From an uncultured Prevotella sp. (lineage in GTDB: Bacteria; Bacteroidota; Bacteroidia; Bacteroidales; Bacteroidaceae), in NCBI GenBank assembly GCA_900556795.1, contig USQD01000123.1:1-6342 (forward strand): a DNA stretch of 6,342 bases. Direction: 5' to 3'. Below, piece by piece: positions 1 through 5,712 of the stretch. The first letter of the stretch is position 1; each line of letters starts with the position of its first letter. The position numbers were made by a program, and so were the translations under genes. The notes under the pieces were generated by a model that did not search any database, was not told the DNA's origin, and saw only the letters and a list, made by a program, of their open reading frames with translations.

Positions 1-1784
1 GTTGCATCTTTCTTCCAGATGGCAGGAAGATAAGCTTCATTATTTACCAACTCATTATAGGCAGCCTCATCTAGTACTATTAGCTTGCGTGTAATTCCAT
101 CCTTTGTTCCAGCACCGTACAACCAATAATTAAAGGAAGAAGATGTATTTTTAATTTTGTCGCTTGGTGCCAACATTGTGACAGATGACAAATTCTCACA
201 ACCTCTGAACATTTTACAGTAGCAGGCTTCCGCTAATTCTATAGCAGACAATTTTGGGGCAGAGGTGAGACTTGTACAACCATTGAACATTTCATAATAG
301 CAGTAATATGCTAATTTTTTAGCAGGCAATTCTGGGGCAGACACGAGACTTGTACAACCAGAGAACATGGTATTATAGCAGCAAAGCGCTAACGTTGTAG
401 CAGGCAATTTTGGGGCAGACGTGAGACTTATACAACGATTGAACATACTATAATAGCAGTTAGATACTAATTTTGTAGCAGGCAATTCTGGGGCAGACGT
501 GAGACTTGTACAACGAGAGAACATGTATTGATAGCAGTTATCAGCTAATGTTGTAGCAGGCAATTTTGGAGCAGAGGTTAATACACTGCAATTTTCGAAC
601 AAAGAACAGAATCTGGCATTTTGGGTATCTACTATATTATAGTTTCTCCAGTCCAGCAGCGTGCGGATGTCGCCTGTGCAAGCTACTTTCACATTTGGAT
701 TAGTAAATGTGATGGTTGAATATTGAAACCCATCAGACGCAGTTCCGTTATGGTTCGTGCCACGCAAGCGAAGGTCGCCATTTGTTCCACCGAAGGGAAC
801 TTCTGTGCCTGCCTCGACAGTTGTCCATTTGCCATTATTCACAGAATACTCAAGCCCTGAGATGGTGTAATATTTGGTTGTCATTTTGAAAGTCTGTGCT
901 CCCTCTGCCGTAAAGGTGACATATGGGGTAGGGCATTCTTCTGTTTTACCTCCAGTAATATCCCCCGTAGTCCAATCTTTCACGGTAATACCGGAAACGG
1001 ATACCTTGTTCTTACCCACGGTGAGCTGATAGGTGTAGCTCTTGCTGGCTTCGAGAGCAGGGATGCCGGCGAGCGTTTCTGTTGTTGCTTTGCTTGCTCC
1101 TTCTGCTACATCAAGAGAGATGAAGGTTGCGGAGTTTTGGGCTTCGCATGGCTTGATAAGGACATAGAACTTATTGTCGGTGTGCTTATACGCTTTTATA
1201 CCACAGATGCTGAGGCTATTGACGTTATCAAGCGTAGCTCCGGCATACTGGTCTTTGAAGCCATCAATCTCTACTACCACTCTCGCCATCTTGCGCTCCA
1301 TGATGAGAGAAAGTTGATTGCCTTTGGTATTGCTTTGCTTACCGCTATACGACATGAAATCGTTGGCAGCAAGCGAAGCCTCATCATATTCCTTAGGCAG
1401 GGTGACGTTGTCGAGGTTGCCATCGAACGAAGCAGGGTAGTAGGCGGTGAAAGTCATCTCATTGCTTTCCCATTTCAGGAACTTGCTGCCTTGCGGCTGC
1501 CATTCCGAGCCTACGAGCTGATAGGTTACGGCATCCTGGCCATCAGCCTGGACGCTAATCATATCACCTTCTTTGAATTTCTTCTGGTCAGCTTCAGTAG
1601 CACCCAGCGGATTGCTGCGGGTGAAGCCATTGGCAGATGCTTTACCTACCTCCGCAGTGATGCGCACAGCGTTAGGGTCGCTGTGGAATGCAGAGAGGAG
1701 GTCTTCTGACTCGGAGCAGGCTGACAGCGCCAGAATGGCTGCTGCGAGCCCCATCATTCGTTTCATTATTTTCATTGTTCTCAT
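1..1784 (-). CDS. Fimbrillin-like surface lipoprotein with BspA-type leucine-rich repeats (partial, 3' end off window)
   Basis: I translated the open frame by hand from the ATG at 1784-1782 to the left edge: 594 residues, no stop. Residues 8-23 form a lipoprotein signal (Lys-Arg, hydrophobic stretch, lipobox LSAC, lipidated Cys23). SESED follows, an acidic tract like the Bacteroidota surface-export signal, so an outer-surface location is inferred. Residues about 40-280 resemble the Mfa-like/fimbrillin family: an early FTRSN, FKEGDMISV, MTFTAYYPA, and a closing GITVKDWTTGDITGG. Residues about 287-395 form a linker domain. Residues 402-531 are five 26-residue leucine-rich repeats with core LTSAPxLPATxLA...CYxxMFxxC. 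The tail (541-594) looks like the end of the repeat domain, so the stop is probably not far outside. Other in-frame ATGs at 1775, 1766, 1757 and 1754 could be the start; the signal peptide is kept in all cases. No canonical promoter was found upstream. Adhesion or host interaction is only a family-level guess. Confidence -1.
   Translation of the reverse strand, partial: MRTMKIMKRMMGLAAAILALSACSESEDLLSAFHSDPNAVRITAEVGKASANGFTRSNPLGATEADQKKFKEGDMISVQADGQDAVTYQLVGSEWQPQGSKFLKWESNEMTFTAYYPASFDGNLDNVTLPKEYDEASLAANDFMSYSGKQSNTKGNQLSLIMERKMARVVVEIDGFKDQYAGATLDNVNSLSICGIKAYKHTDNKFYVLIKPCEAQNSATFISLDVAEGASKATTETLAGIPALEASKSYTYQLTVGKNKVSVSGITVKDWTTGDITGGKTEECPTPYVTFTAEGAQTFKMTTKYYTISGLEYSVNNGKWTTVEAGTEVPFGGTNGDLRLRGTNHNGTASDGFQYSTITFTNPNVKVACTGDIRTLLDWRNYNIVDTQNARFCSLFENCSVLTSAPKLPATTLADNCYQYMFSRCTSLTSAPELPATKLVSNCYYSMFNRCISLTSAPKLPATTLALCCYNTMFSGCTSLVSAPELPAKKLAYYCYYEMFNGCTSLTSAPKLSAIELAEACYCKMFRGCENLSSVTMLAPSDKIKNTSSSFNYWLYGAGTKDGITRKLIVLDEAAYNELVNNEAYLPAIWKKDA
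192..581 (-). repeat. Five tandem 78-bp units encoding 26-residue BspA-like leucine-rich repeats
   Basis: The plus-strand marker ggggcag (ggagcag in the fifth unit) recurs at 256, 334, 412, 490 and 568, exactly 78 bp apart, giving 26-residue units at protein positions 402-427, 428-453, 454-479, 480-505 and 506-531. A degenerate half-unit (FCSLFENC) comes before the first, and a decayed one (LSSVTMLAP, 532-540) after the last. Conserved positions are Leu1, Ala4-Pro5, Leu7, Leu12, Cys16-Tyr17, Met20-Phe21 and Cys24. Units alternate: 1 and 3 carry APK and MFS, units 2 and 4 carry APE and MFN. Confidence -1.
1716..1763 (-). other. Lipoprotein signal peptide, lipobox and acidic export tract
   Basis: Residues 8-23 (positive KR, then MMGLAAAILA, then LSAC) fit a signal peptidase II substrate with Cys23 as the mature first residue. 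The next residues, SESED, match the kind of acidic tract that directs Bacteroidota lipoproteins to the cell surface. The positions are read from the sequence; surface exposure is inferred. Confidence -1.
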
Positions 1785-1801
1785 ATTATTATTGTTTATA
1801 A

Positions 1802-1877
1802 AGCTTTTGCCCTTACAGGGCGCAAGGCTGATTGCGATGTATATGGCGTTCCGCCGGATTTGCAATCCGGCGTTAAA
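1802..1877 (+). repeat. Compound repeat, copy 1 (GCCCT hairpin plus GGATT hairpin)
   Basis: Positions 1802-1822 match 2106-2126 with one mismatch in 21 bases and contain a GCCCT/AGGGC stem around TAC (1809-1821). After a 22-bp spacer, 1845-1877 matches 2135-2167 with one mismatch in 33. The same two hairpin types in the same order suggest one composite element. Confidence -1.
1852..1872. repeat. GGATT-type palindrome 1
   Basis: A 9-bp perfect stem, CGCCGGATT with AATCCGGCG, around a TGC loop. It sits inside a 33-bp segment (1845-1877) that recurs at 2135-2167 with one mismatch. Confidence -1.
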
Positions 1878-1900
1878 AAATGTCCTAACCTATTTAGGCT

Positions 1901-1921
1901 CTGCGGATTTGCAATCCGCAG
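1901..1921. repeat. GGATT-type palindrome 2
   Basis: A 9-bp perfect stem, CTGCGGATT with AATCCGCAG, around a TGC loop. The core matches palindrome 1, but the outer stem bases differ on both arms so that pairing is kept. Confidence -1.
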
Positions 1922-1947
1922 CAAAGGAGTATGCTTTTCTTTTTATT

Positions 1948-1966
1948 GGGGGATTACAAATCCCCC
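1948..1966. repeat. GGATT-type palindrome 3
   Basis: An 8-bp perfect stem, GGGGGATT with AATCCCCC, around an ACA loop. Two G-T wobble pairs could lengthen it outward. Confidence -1.
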
Positions 1967-1993
1967 GGTGTTTATAGGTCGAACCTTTTTTTA

Positions 1994-2014
1994 CGGCGGA
2001 TTTGAAATCCGCCG
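1994..2014. repeat. GGATT-type palindrome 4
   Basis: A 9-bp perfect stem, CGGCGGATT with AATCCGCCG, around a TGA loop. Together with the adjacent 2015-2025 it forms a 32-bp unit repeated in reverse orientation at 2131-2162. Confidence -1.
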
Positions 2015-2105
2015 GGACGCCTGGCGGGTTTACGCTCTTGAAGACACCTAGGTACTTTGGGGCTTTCGCCGTCCTCGGGGTTAGCACCACACGCCCTGGG
2101 CTAGG

Positions 2106-2167
2106 AGCTTTTGCCCTTTCAGGGCGTGCAGCCAGGCGTCCCGCCGGATTTGCAATCCGGCGTTAAA
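2106..2167 (+). repeat. Compound repeat, copy 2
   Basis: The second copy of the composite, with a GCCCT/AGGGC stem around TTC (2113-2125) and an 8-bp spacer where copy 1 has 22. The GCCCT block can also pair differently: 2120-2128 is a perfect 9-bp complement of 2090-2098. Upstream sequence (2061-2105) resembles degraded pieces of the same style of element. Confidence -1.
2142..2162. repeat. GGATT-type palindrome 5, just downstream of uvrB
   Basis: A 9-bp perfect stem, CGCCGGATT with AATCCGGCG, around a TGC loop, identical to palindrome 1. It begins 16 bp past the uvrB stop on the minus strand and could protect or end that mRNA. No T-tract follows on the minus strand, so it is not a standard intrinsic terminator. 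Confidence -1.
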
Positions 2168-2178
2168 GCGTGCTGCTT

Positions 2179-4299
2179 CTATGGCTTTTCTTCCAATTCC
2201 TTCTGCAATCGGATGATTTCGTCGCGATATTGTGCGGCTTGCATGAAGTCTAGGTCCTTGGCGGCTTGCTTCATCAGGGCGGTGGTATTGGCGATGCTCT
2301 TCTCCAATTCCTCCTTGCTCATGCTGCGGACGATAGGGTCGGCAACCATCGTGGTGCTGTCTGGTTCGATGTAAACTCGCTGTTTCGACCCATCTGCTCC
2401 CTGAATAGAGCGGAATGATGCAGAATTGATACCAGAACCTGCACCAGAAGCTTTTCCGGAACCGCTTCCATAACCACTTCCCAATCCATTTCCTGCCTCC
2501 TCCTTGCTCGTTGGCAATGCCGAGGTAATCGCCTTTTGAATCTGCTTCGGCGTAATGCCGTGGTCGGCATTATACTGCAGCTGGATGCTTCTTCTGCGGG
2601 CGGTTTCGTCGATGGTCTTCTGCATGCTATCTGTAATATTATCTGCATACATGATTACCTTGCCGTTCACGTTTCTTGCAGCACGACCCGCAGTCTGCGT
2701 CAACGAACGGTGACTGCGCAGGAATCCCTCTTTATCAGCATCCAGGATGGCTACAAGCGAAACTTCAGGAAGGTCGAGACCCTCACGGAGCAGGTTCACA
2801 CCCACCAGTACATCATAAACGCCAGCTCGCAAATCGTTCATAATCTTTACTCGGTCCAGCGTAGCCACATCGCTATGGATATATGCTGCCTTCACATCAT
2901 GGTTCAGCAGGAATTCCGTCAGCTCCTCTGCCATGCGCTTGGTCAGCGTAGTGATGAGCACTCGCTCATTGCGGTGCGTGCGGGTCAGGATTTCATCCAG
3001 CAGGTCATCTATCTGGTTCTCGCTCGGACGTACTTCAATCTCCGGATCCAGCAAGCCCGTAGGACGGATGAGCTGTTCTACCACTACGCCCTCAGCCTCT
3101 CTCAATTCATAATCGGCAGGGGTGGCACTGACGTAGATAGCCTGGTGAATCAGACTGTGGAACTCCTCGAACGTCAGCGGACGGTTGTCGAAGGCGGCAG
3201 GCAATCGGAAACCATATTCCACGAGGTTCTTCTTTCTCGCCCTGTCGCCACCATACATGGCGCCAATCTGCGGAATGCTCACGTGGCTCTCGTCCACCAC
3301 CAGCAGGAAGTCTTTCGGGAAGAAATCCAGCAGACAGTATGGCCGTTCGCCCGCCTTTCTGCCGTCGAAATATCTCGAATAGTTTTCGATGCCCGAACAG
3401 TGGCCCAGTTCCTTGATCATCTCTATGTCGTATTCTACACGCTCCTTGATGCGCTGCGCCTTGATTCCATCGCCGATGCTCTTGAAATAATCCTCCTGCT
3501 TCACCATATCGTCCTGAATCATACGGATGGCACTTTCCTGCTGTTCCTTCGTGGTTACGAAGAGGTTAGCCGGATAAATCTCGTAGGTTTCGAACGAAGC
3601 CAGACGGTGATAGGTCATCGCATCCACCTCCTCGATGCTGTCTATCTCATCGTCCCACCAGCTGACTCTCAGCACGTTGTCGCTATATGCCATGAAGATG
3701 TCAACGGTTTCTCCCTTCACACGGAAGTTGCCGCGTTGCAGTTCGATGTCGTTTCTTACGTAGAGGGCATCCACCAGCTTGCGCAGGAATTCGTTGCGGT
3801 CCAGCGTCTGTCCCTTCTTGATTTTGATGATGTTCTCCTGCATCGCCACCGGTCCGCCCATACCGTAGATGCATGATACGGACGAAACCACGATGACGTC
3901 TTTCCTGCCGGAGAGTAGGGCAGAGACGGCTCCCAGTCGCAGCTTGTCTATCTCGTCGTTGATGGCGAGGTCTTTCTCAATGTATGTATCGGTGGTAGGC
4001 AGATAGGCTTCCGGCTGATAATAGTCGTAGTAGGATACGTAGTATTCTACGGCGTTCTCAGGGAAGAATCCCTTCATCTCCTGATATAGCTGTGCGGCGA
4101 GCGTTTTGTTGTGGCTCAGGATAAGCGTCGGTTTGCCGATGTTCGCGATGACATTGGCAACGGTAAAAGTCTTTCCCGAACCGGTAACGCCCAGCAGAAC
4201 CTGCGCCGGCTCACCCTGTTCAATGCCTTCGGTAAGCTGTCGGATAGCCTGTGGCTGGTCGCCCGTCGGTTTGTATTCTGATGTAATTTTAAAGTCCAT
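2179..4299 (-). CDS. uvrB: Excinuclease ABC subunit B (UvrB)
   Basis: UvrB is the damage-verifying helicase-like subunit of cytoplasmic nucleotide excision repair: UvrA loads it on the lesion and it recruits UvrC. The protein is 706 residues. Visible motifs in order: Walker A GVTGSGKT (37-44), the tyrosine-rich beta-hairpin that clamps DNA (86-97, YYVSYYDYYQPE), Walker B DESH (336-339), YVSATP (389-394), motif V GVNLLREGLDLPEV (500-513) and motif VI QTAGRAARN (535-543). The C-terminal UVR motif that binds UvrC lies at about 659-702. The family-typical start MDFKITSEYKPTGDQP places the ATG at 4299-4297; the frame stays open further upstream, but only through promoter DNA. A Gly/Ser-rich insert (603-625) makes it longer than the 673-residue E. 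coli protein. It is transcribed divergently from bamD. The identification is secure. Confidence -1.
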   Translation of the reverse strand: MDFKITSEYKPTGDQPQAIRQLTEGIEQGEPAQVLLGVTGSGKTFTVANVIANIGKPTLILSHNKTLAAQLYQEMKGFFPENAVEYYVSYYDYYQPEAYLPTTDTYIEKDLAINDEIDKLRLGAVSALLSGRKDVIVVSSVSCIYGMGGPVAMQENIIKIKKGQTLDRNEFLRKLVDALYVRNDIELQRGNFRVKGETVDIFMAYSDNVLRVSWWDDEIDSIEEVDAMTYHRLASFETYEIYPANLFVTTKEQQESAIRMIQDDMVKQEDYFKSIGDGIKAQRIKERVEYDIEMIKELGHCSGIENYSRYFDGRKAGERPYCLLDFFPKDFLLVVDESHVSIPQIGAMYGGDRARKKNLVEYGFRLPAAFDNRPLTFEEFHSLIHQAIYVSATPADYELREAEGVVVEQLIRPTGLLDPEIEVRPSENQIDDLLDEILTRTHRNERVLITTLTKRMAEELTEFLLNHDVKAAYIHSDVATLDRVKIMNDLRAGVYDVLVGVNLLREGLDLPEVSLVAILDADKEGFLRSHRSLTQTAGRAARNVNGKVIMYADNITDSMQKTIDETARRRSIQLQYNADHGITPKQIQKAITSALPTSKEEAGNGLGSGYGSGSGKASGAGSGINSASFRSIQGADGSKQRVYIEPDSTTMVADPIVRSMSKEELEKSIANTTALMKQAAKDLDFMQAAQYRDEIIRLQKELEEKP
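2425..2493 (-). other. Gly/Ser-rich linker in UvrB
   Basis: Residues 603-625 are almost entirely Gly and Ser with a few Ala, Lys, Tyr, Leu and Asn (for example GSGYGSGSGKASGAGSG). They separate the helicase core, ending near ITPKQIQKAI, from the UVR motif. Codons for Gly and Ser are mixed, so this is not a perfect DNA repeat. Confidence -1.
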
Positions 4300-4317
4300 A
4301 ATCACTGAATTTAGGTG

Positions 4318-4325
4318 CAAAAATA
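4318..4325 (-). promoter_or_regulatory. Candidate uvrB promoter (-7 box)
   Basis: On the minus strand 4325-4318 reads TATTTTTG, matching the Bacteroidota -7 consensus TAnnTTTG. Transcription would start near 4314, about 15 nt before the uvrB ATG. No good -33 TTTG lies at the right distance, so the promoter is weaker or needs help. Confidence -1.
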
Positions 4326-4338
4326 CAAAAAAATCGCC

Positions 4339-4360
4339 ATTAATCGTTATAAAGATTAAT
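4339..4360. promoter_or_regulatory. 7-bp dyad between divergent promoters, possible operator
   Basis: ATTAATC (4339-4345) and GATTAAT (4354-4360) are perfect inverted repeats with an 8-bp spacer. The dyad covers the region where the uvrB -33 element should lie and is upstream of the bamD -33 box. Binding by a dimeric regulator is only inferred, and in A+T-rich DNA a 7-bp dyad may be chance. Confidence -1.
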
Positions 4361-4386
4361 ATTTTGCGAAAAAATGTATTTTTTCT

Positions 4387-4417
4387 TTTGATAATAAGTA
4401 AATTATGAGTAACTTTG
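4387..4417 (+). promoter_or_regulatory. bamD promoter, Bacteroidota type
   Basis: The -33 element TTTG (4387-4390) and -7 element TAACTTTG (4410-4417) are separated by 19 bp, a full match to the Bacteroidota primary sigma consensus. Transcription would start near 4421, only some 6-15 nt before the candidate ATGs of bamD. Confidence -1.
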
Positions 4418-4435
4418 CATCTCAAAATGAGAATT

Positions 4436-5296
4436 ATGAAGAAATTGACTCTTATCGCATCATGCGTAGCACTGCTGATGACCAGCTGTGTGAACGAATA
4501 TAACCAGATCACCAAATCGGGTGATTATACTTTGAAGTACGAGTATGCCAAGCAATGTTATGCTCAGGGCAAGTATTCCCGTGTCGTACCTCTCCTGCAG
4601 GAACTCGTTACCATGAAGAAGGGCTCTACCGAGGGCGAGGAATGTCTCTATATGCTTGCCATGGCTGAGTTCGGCATGAAGGATTACGAGACTGCATCTG
4701 AGTATTTCAAGAAGTATTTCTCTTCCTATCCTAAGGGTCGCTATGCAGAGAACGCCAAGTATTACGTGGGCGAGAGTCTCTTCCAGAATGCTCCTGAGCC
4801 ACGATTGGACCAGAGCACCACGATGACAGCCATCGCTGCCTTCCAGGAGTATCTCGACATCTTCCCTAATGCTCATCTCAAGGATCAGGCTACCGGCCGT
4901 CTCTATGCCCTGCAGGATCTGCTCGTGGAGAAGGAATACAAGAGCGCCCATCTCTATTTTGATTTGGGAACCTACTTCGGTAACTGCACCAACGGCGGCA
5001 ACAATTATGAGGCCTGCATCGTCACAGCTCAGAATGCCCTGAAGGACTATCCTTACAGCAACCGCCGTGAGGAGTTTGCTTCGCTCGTAATGAAGAGCAA
5101 GTATGAGCTCGCCAAGATGAGTGTGGAGAGCAAGCAGCTGGAGCGTTATCAGGACGCAGAGGATGAGTGCTACGGCTTCATCAATGAGTATCCTGATTCG
5201 AAGGAGCGCTCACTTGCCGAGAAGTATATCGAGAAATGCAAGGAGTATGAGAAGGCTCATCCTGAGGATTCGCTCGAAAAGCTTGCCGACAAGTAG
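4436..5296 (+). CDS. bamD: Outer membrane protein assembly factor BamD, lipoprotein
   Basis: BamD is the essential lipoprotein partner of BamA that helps insert beta-barrel proteins into the outer membrane from the periplasmic side. The 286-residue product starts MKKLTLIAS, has lipobox MTSC with Cys18 as the mature first residue, and then forms an alpha-helical tetratricopeptide-like scaffold. Helical pairs are visible near 31-62 (YAKQCYAQGKYSRVVPLLQEL), 67-100 (ending YFSSYPKGRYAENAKYY), 131-160, 165-206 and 215-256 (ending FINEYPDS). The repeated Y-P-(D/K/Y)-S/G turns are typical of BamD/YfiO. I chose the ATG at 4436 because it gives a standard signal peptide. ATG 4427 adds MRI, and an upstream TTG at 4415 lies inside the -7 box and is unlikely. 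The gene leads a cluster with rpoZ 54 bp downstream. Slightly longer than E. coli BamD (245), as is usual in Bacteroidota. Confidence -1.
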   Translation: MKKLTLIASCVALLMTSCVNEYNQITKSGDYTLKYEYAKQCYAQGKYSRVVPLLQELVTMKKGSTEGEECLYMLAMAEFGMKDYETASEYFKKYFSSYPKGRYAENAKYYVGESLFQNAPEPRLDQSTTMTAIAAFQEYLDIFPNAHLKDQATGRLYALQDLLVEKEYKSAHLYFDLGTYFGNCTNGGNNYEACIVTAQNALKDYPYSNRREEFASLVMKSKYELAKMSVESKQLERYQDAEDECYGFINEYPDSKERSLAEKYIEKCKEYEKAHPEDSLEKLADK

Positions 5297-5350
5297 CATA
5301 TATATAATAAGGTAATAATCACACAAAAAAATAATAATAGTACTATAATT

Positions 5351-5695
5351 ATGGATTACAAGAAATCAAATGCACCAGTAAACACAGTTACTCGTAACAT
5401 CATGGACCTCTGTGATGATACTCATAACATTTATGAAAGCGTAGCTATCATTGCTAAGCGTGCCAACCAGATTTCGGTTGAGATTAAGCAGGACTTGAGC
5501 AAGAAGCTTCAGGAATTTGCTTCTTACAACGACTCTTTGGAAGAGGTATTCGAGAACCGTGAGCAGATTGAAATCTCTCGCTACTATGAGAAGTTGCCAA
5601 AAGCAACATTGATCGCTACCCAGGAGTTTATCGAGAACAGCATCTTCTGGCGCGACCCTTCAAAAGAGTATCATCCTACTGTTAATGAGTTGTAA
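5351..5695 (+). CDS. rpoZ: DNA-directed RNA polymerase omega subunit (Rpb6-like)
   Basis: This 114-residue protein fits the omega/Rpb6 family in its Bacteroidota form. Omega binds the beta-prime subunit, helps RNA polymerase assemble and, in some bacteria, contributes to ppGpp sensing. The recognisable part is residues about 12-45: TVTRNIMDL, then NIYESVAIIAKRANQI, equivalent to the conserved helix in E. coli omega (FDLVLVAARRARQM). The rest is charged and helical, ending YHPTVNEL. The ATG at 5351 follows an A+T-rich 54-bp gap after bamD with no promoter consensus. Two in-frame stops (TAA TAA, 5693-5698) end it, and the next gene starts 17 bp after the first stop. Co-transcription with bamD is inferred. 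The position between bamD and DUF4293 supports the call, since short omega sequences are weakly conserved. Confidence -1.
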   Translation: MDYKKSNAPVNTVTRNIMDLCDDTHNIYESVAIIAKRANQISVEIKQDLSKKLQEFASYNDSLEEVFENREQIEISRYYEKLPKATLIATQEFIENSIFWRDPSKEYHPTVNEL

Positions 5696-5712
5696 TAAAG
5701 GGAAGAAAAGAT

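Larger units (their letters stand above)
1994..2162. repeat. 32-bp inverted repeat pair flanking 105 bp
   Basis: The reverse complement of 1994-2025 matches 2131-2162 at 28 of 32 positions, with a perfect 13-base block (GCCAGGCGTCCCG). Two of the four differences fall at paired stem positions and keep pairing. The enclosed segment is 2026-2130. Confidence -1.
1785..2178. other. Intergenic region of palindromic repeats between uvrB and the lipoprotein gene
   Basis: This 394-bp stretch has no convincing gene; the short open frames across it only read through repeats. It holds five GGATT-type hairpins (centres near 1862, 1911, 1957, 2004 and 2152), two GCCCT-type hairpins (1809-1821, 2113-2125), a perfect 8-bp palindrome ACCTAGGT (2046-2053) and a 9-bp stem pairing 2090-2098 with 2120-2128. 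A small CCTAA/TTAGG hairpin lies at 1884-1898. Both flanking genes are on the minus strand, so any read-through transcript from uvrB would carry all these hairpins into the leader of the lipoprotein gene. I found no TAnnTTTG box on the minus strand here. Confidence -1.

Noticed and set aside
1137..1977. Two plus-strand open frames over the lipoprotein gene head and the repeats
   Set aside because: They are antisense to the signal peptide and fimbrillin-like region, or read through palindromic repeats; no family resemblance and no promoter.
1852..2014. Regularly spaced palindromes resembling a short CRISPR array
   Set aside because: Spacing is near 47 bp, but the repeats differ in sequence, the conserved core is only about 10 paired bases, and the changes are compensatory. 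There are no cas genes in the window.
2142..2162. Intrinsic terminator for uvrB
   Set aside because: The hairpin is well placed, but no T-run follows on the minus strand, and identical hairpins occur elsewhere in the region as repeats.
2536..3876. 446-residue open frame opposite uvrB
   Set aside because: It lies wholly antisense to the conserved UvrB core, has no recognisable motif, and is explained by the codon bias of uvrB.
4415..4417. TTG as the start of bamD
   Set aside because: The codon is part of the promoter's -7 box and so would not be in the mRNA.
4300..4515. N-terminal extension of UvrB by 72 residues
   Set aside because: The open frame continues upstream, but it covers both promoters and the start of bamD; the family-typical N-terminus MDFKITSEY begins at 4299.
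4460..4951. Minus-strand open frame inside bamD
   Set aside because: Antisense shadow of a well supported gene, with no start context or motif.
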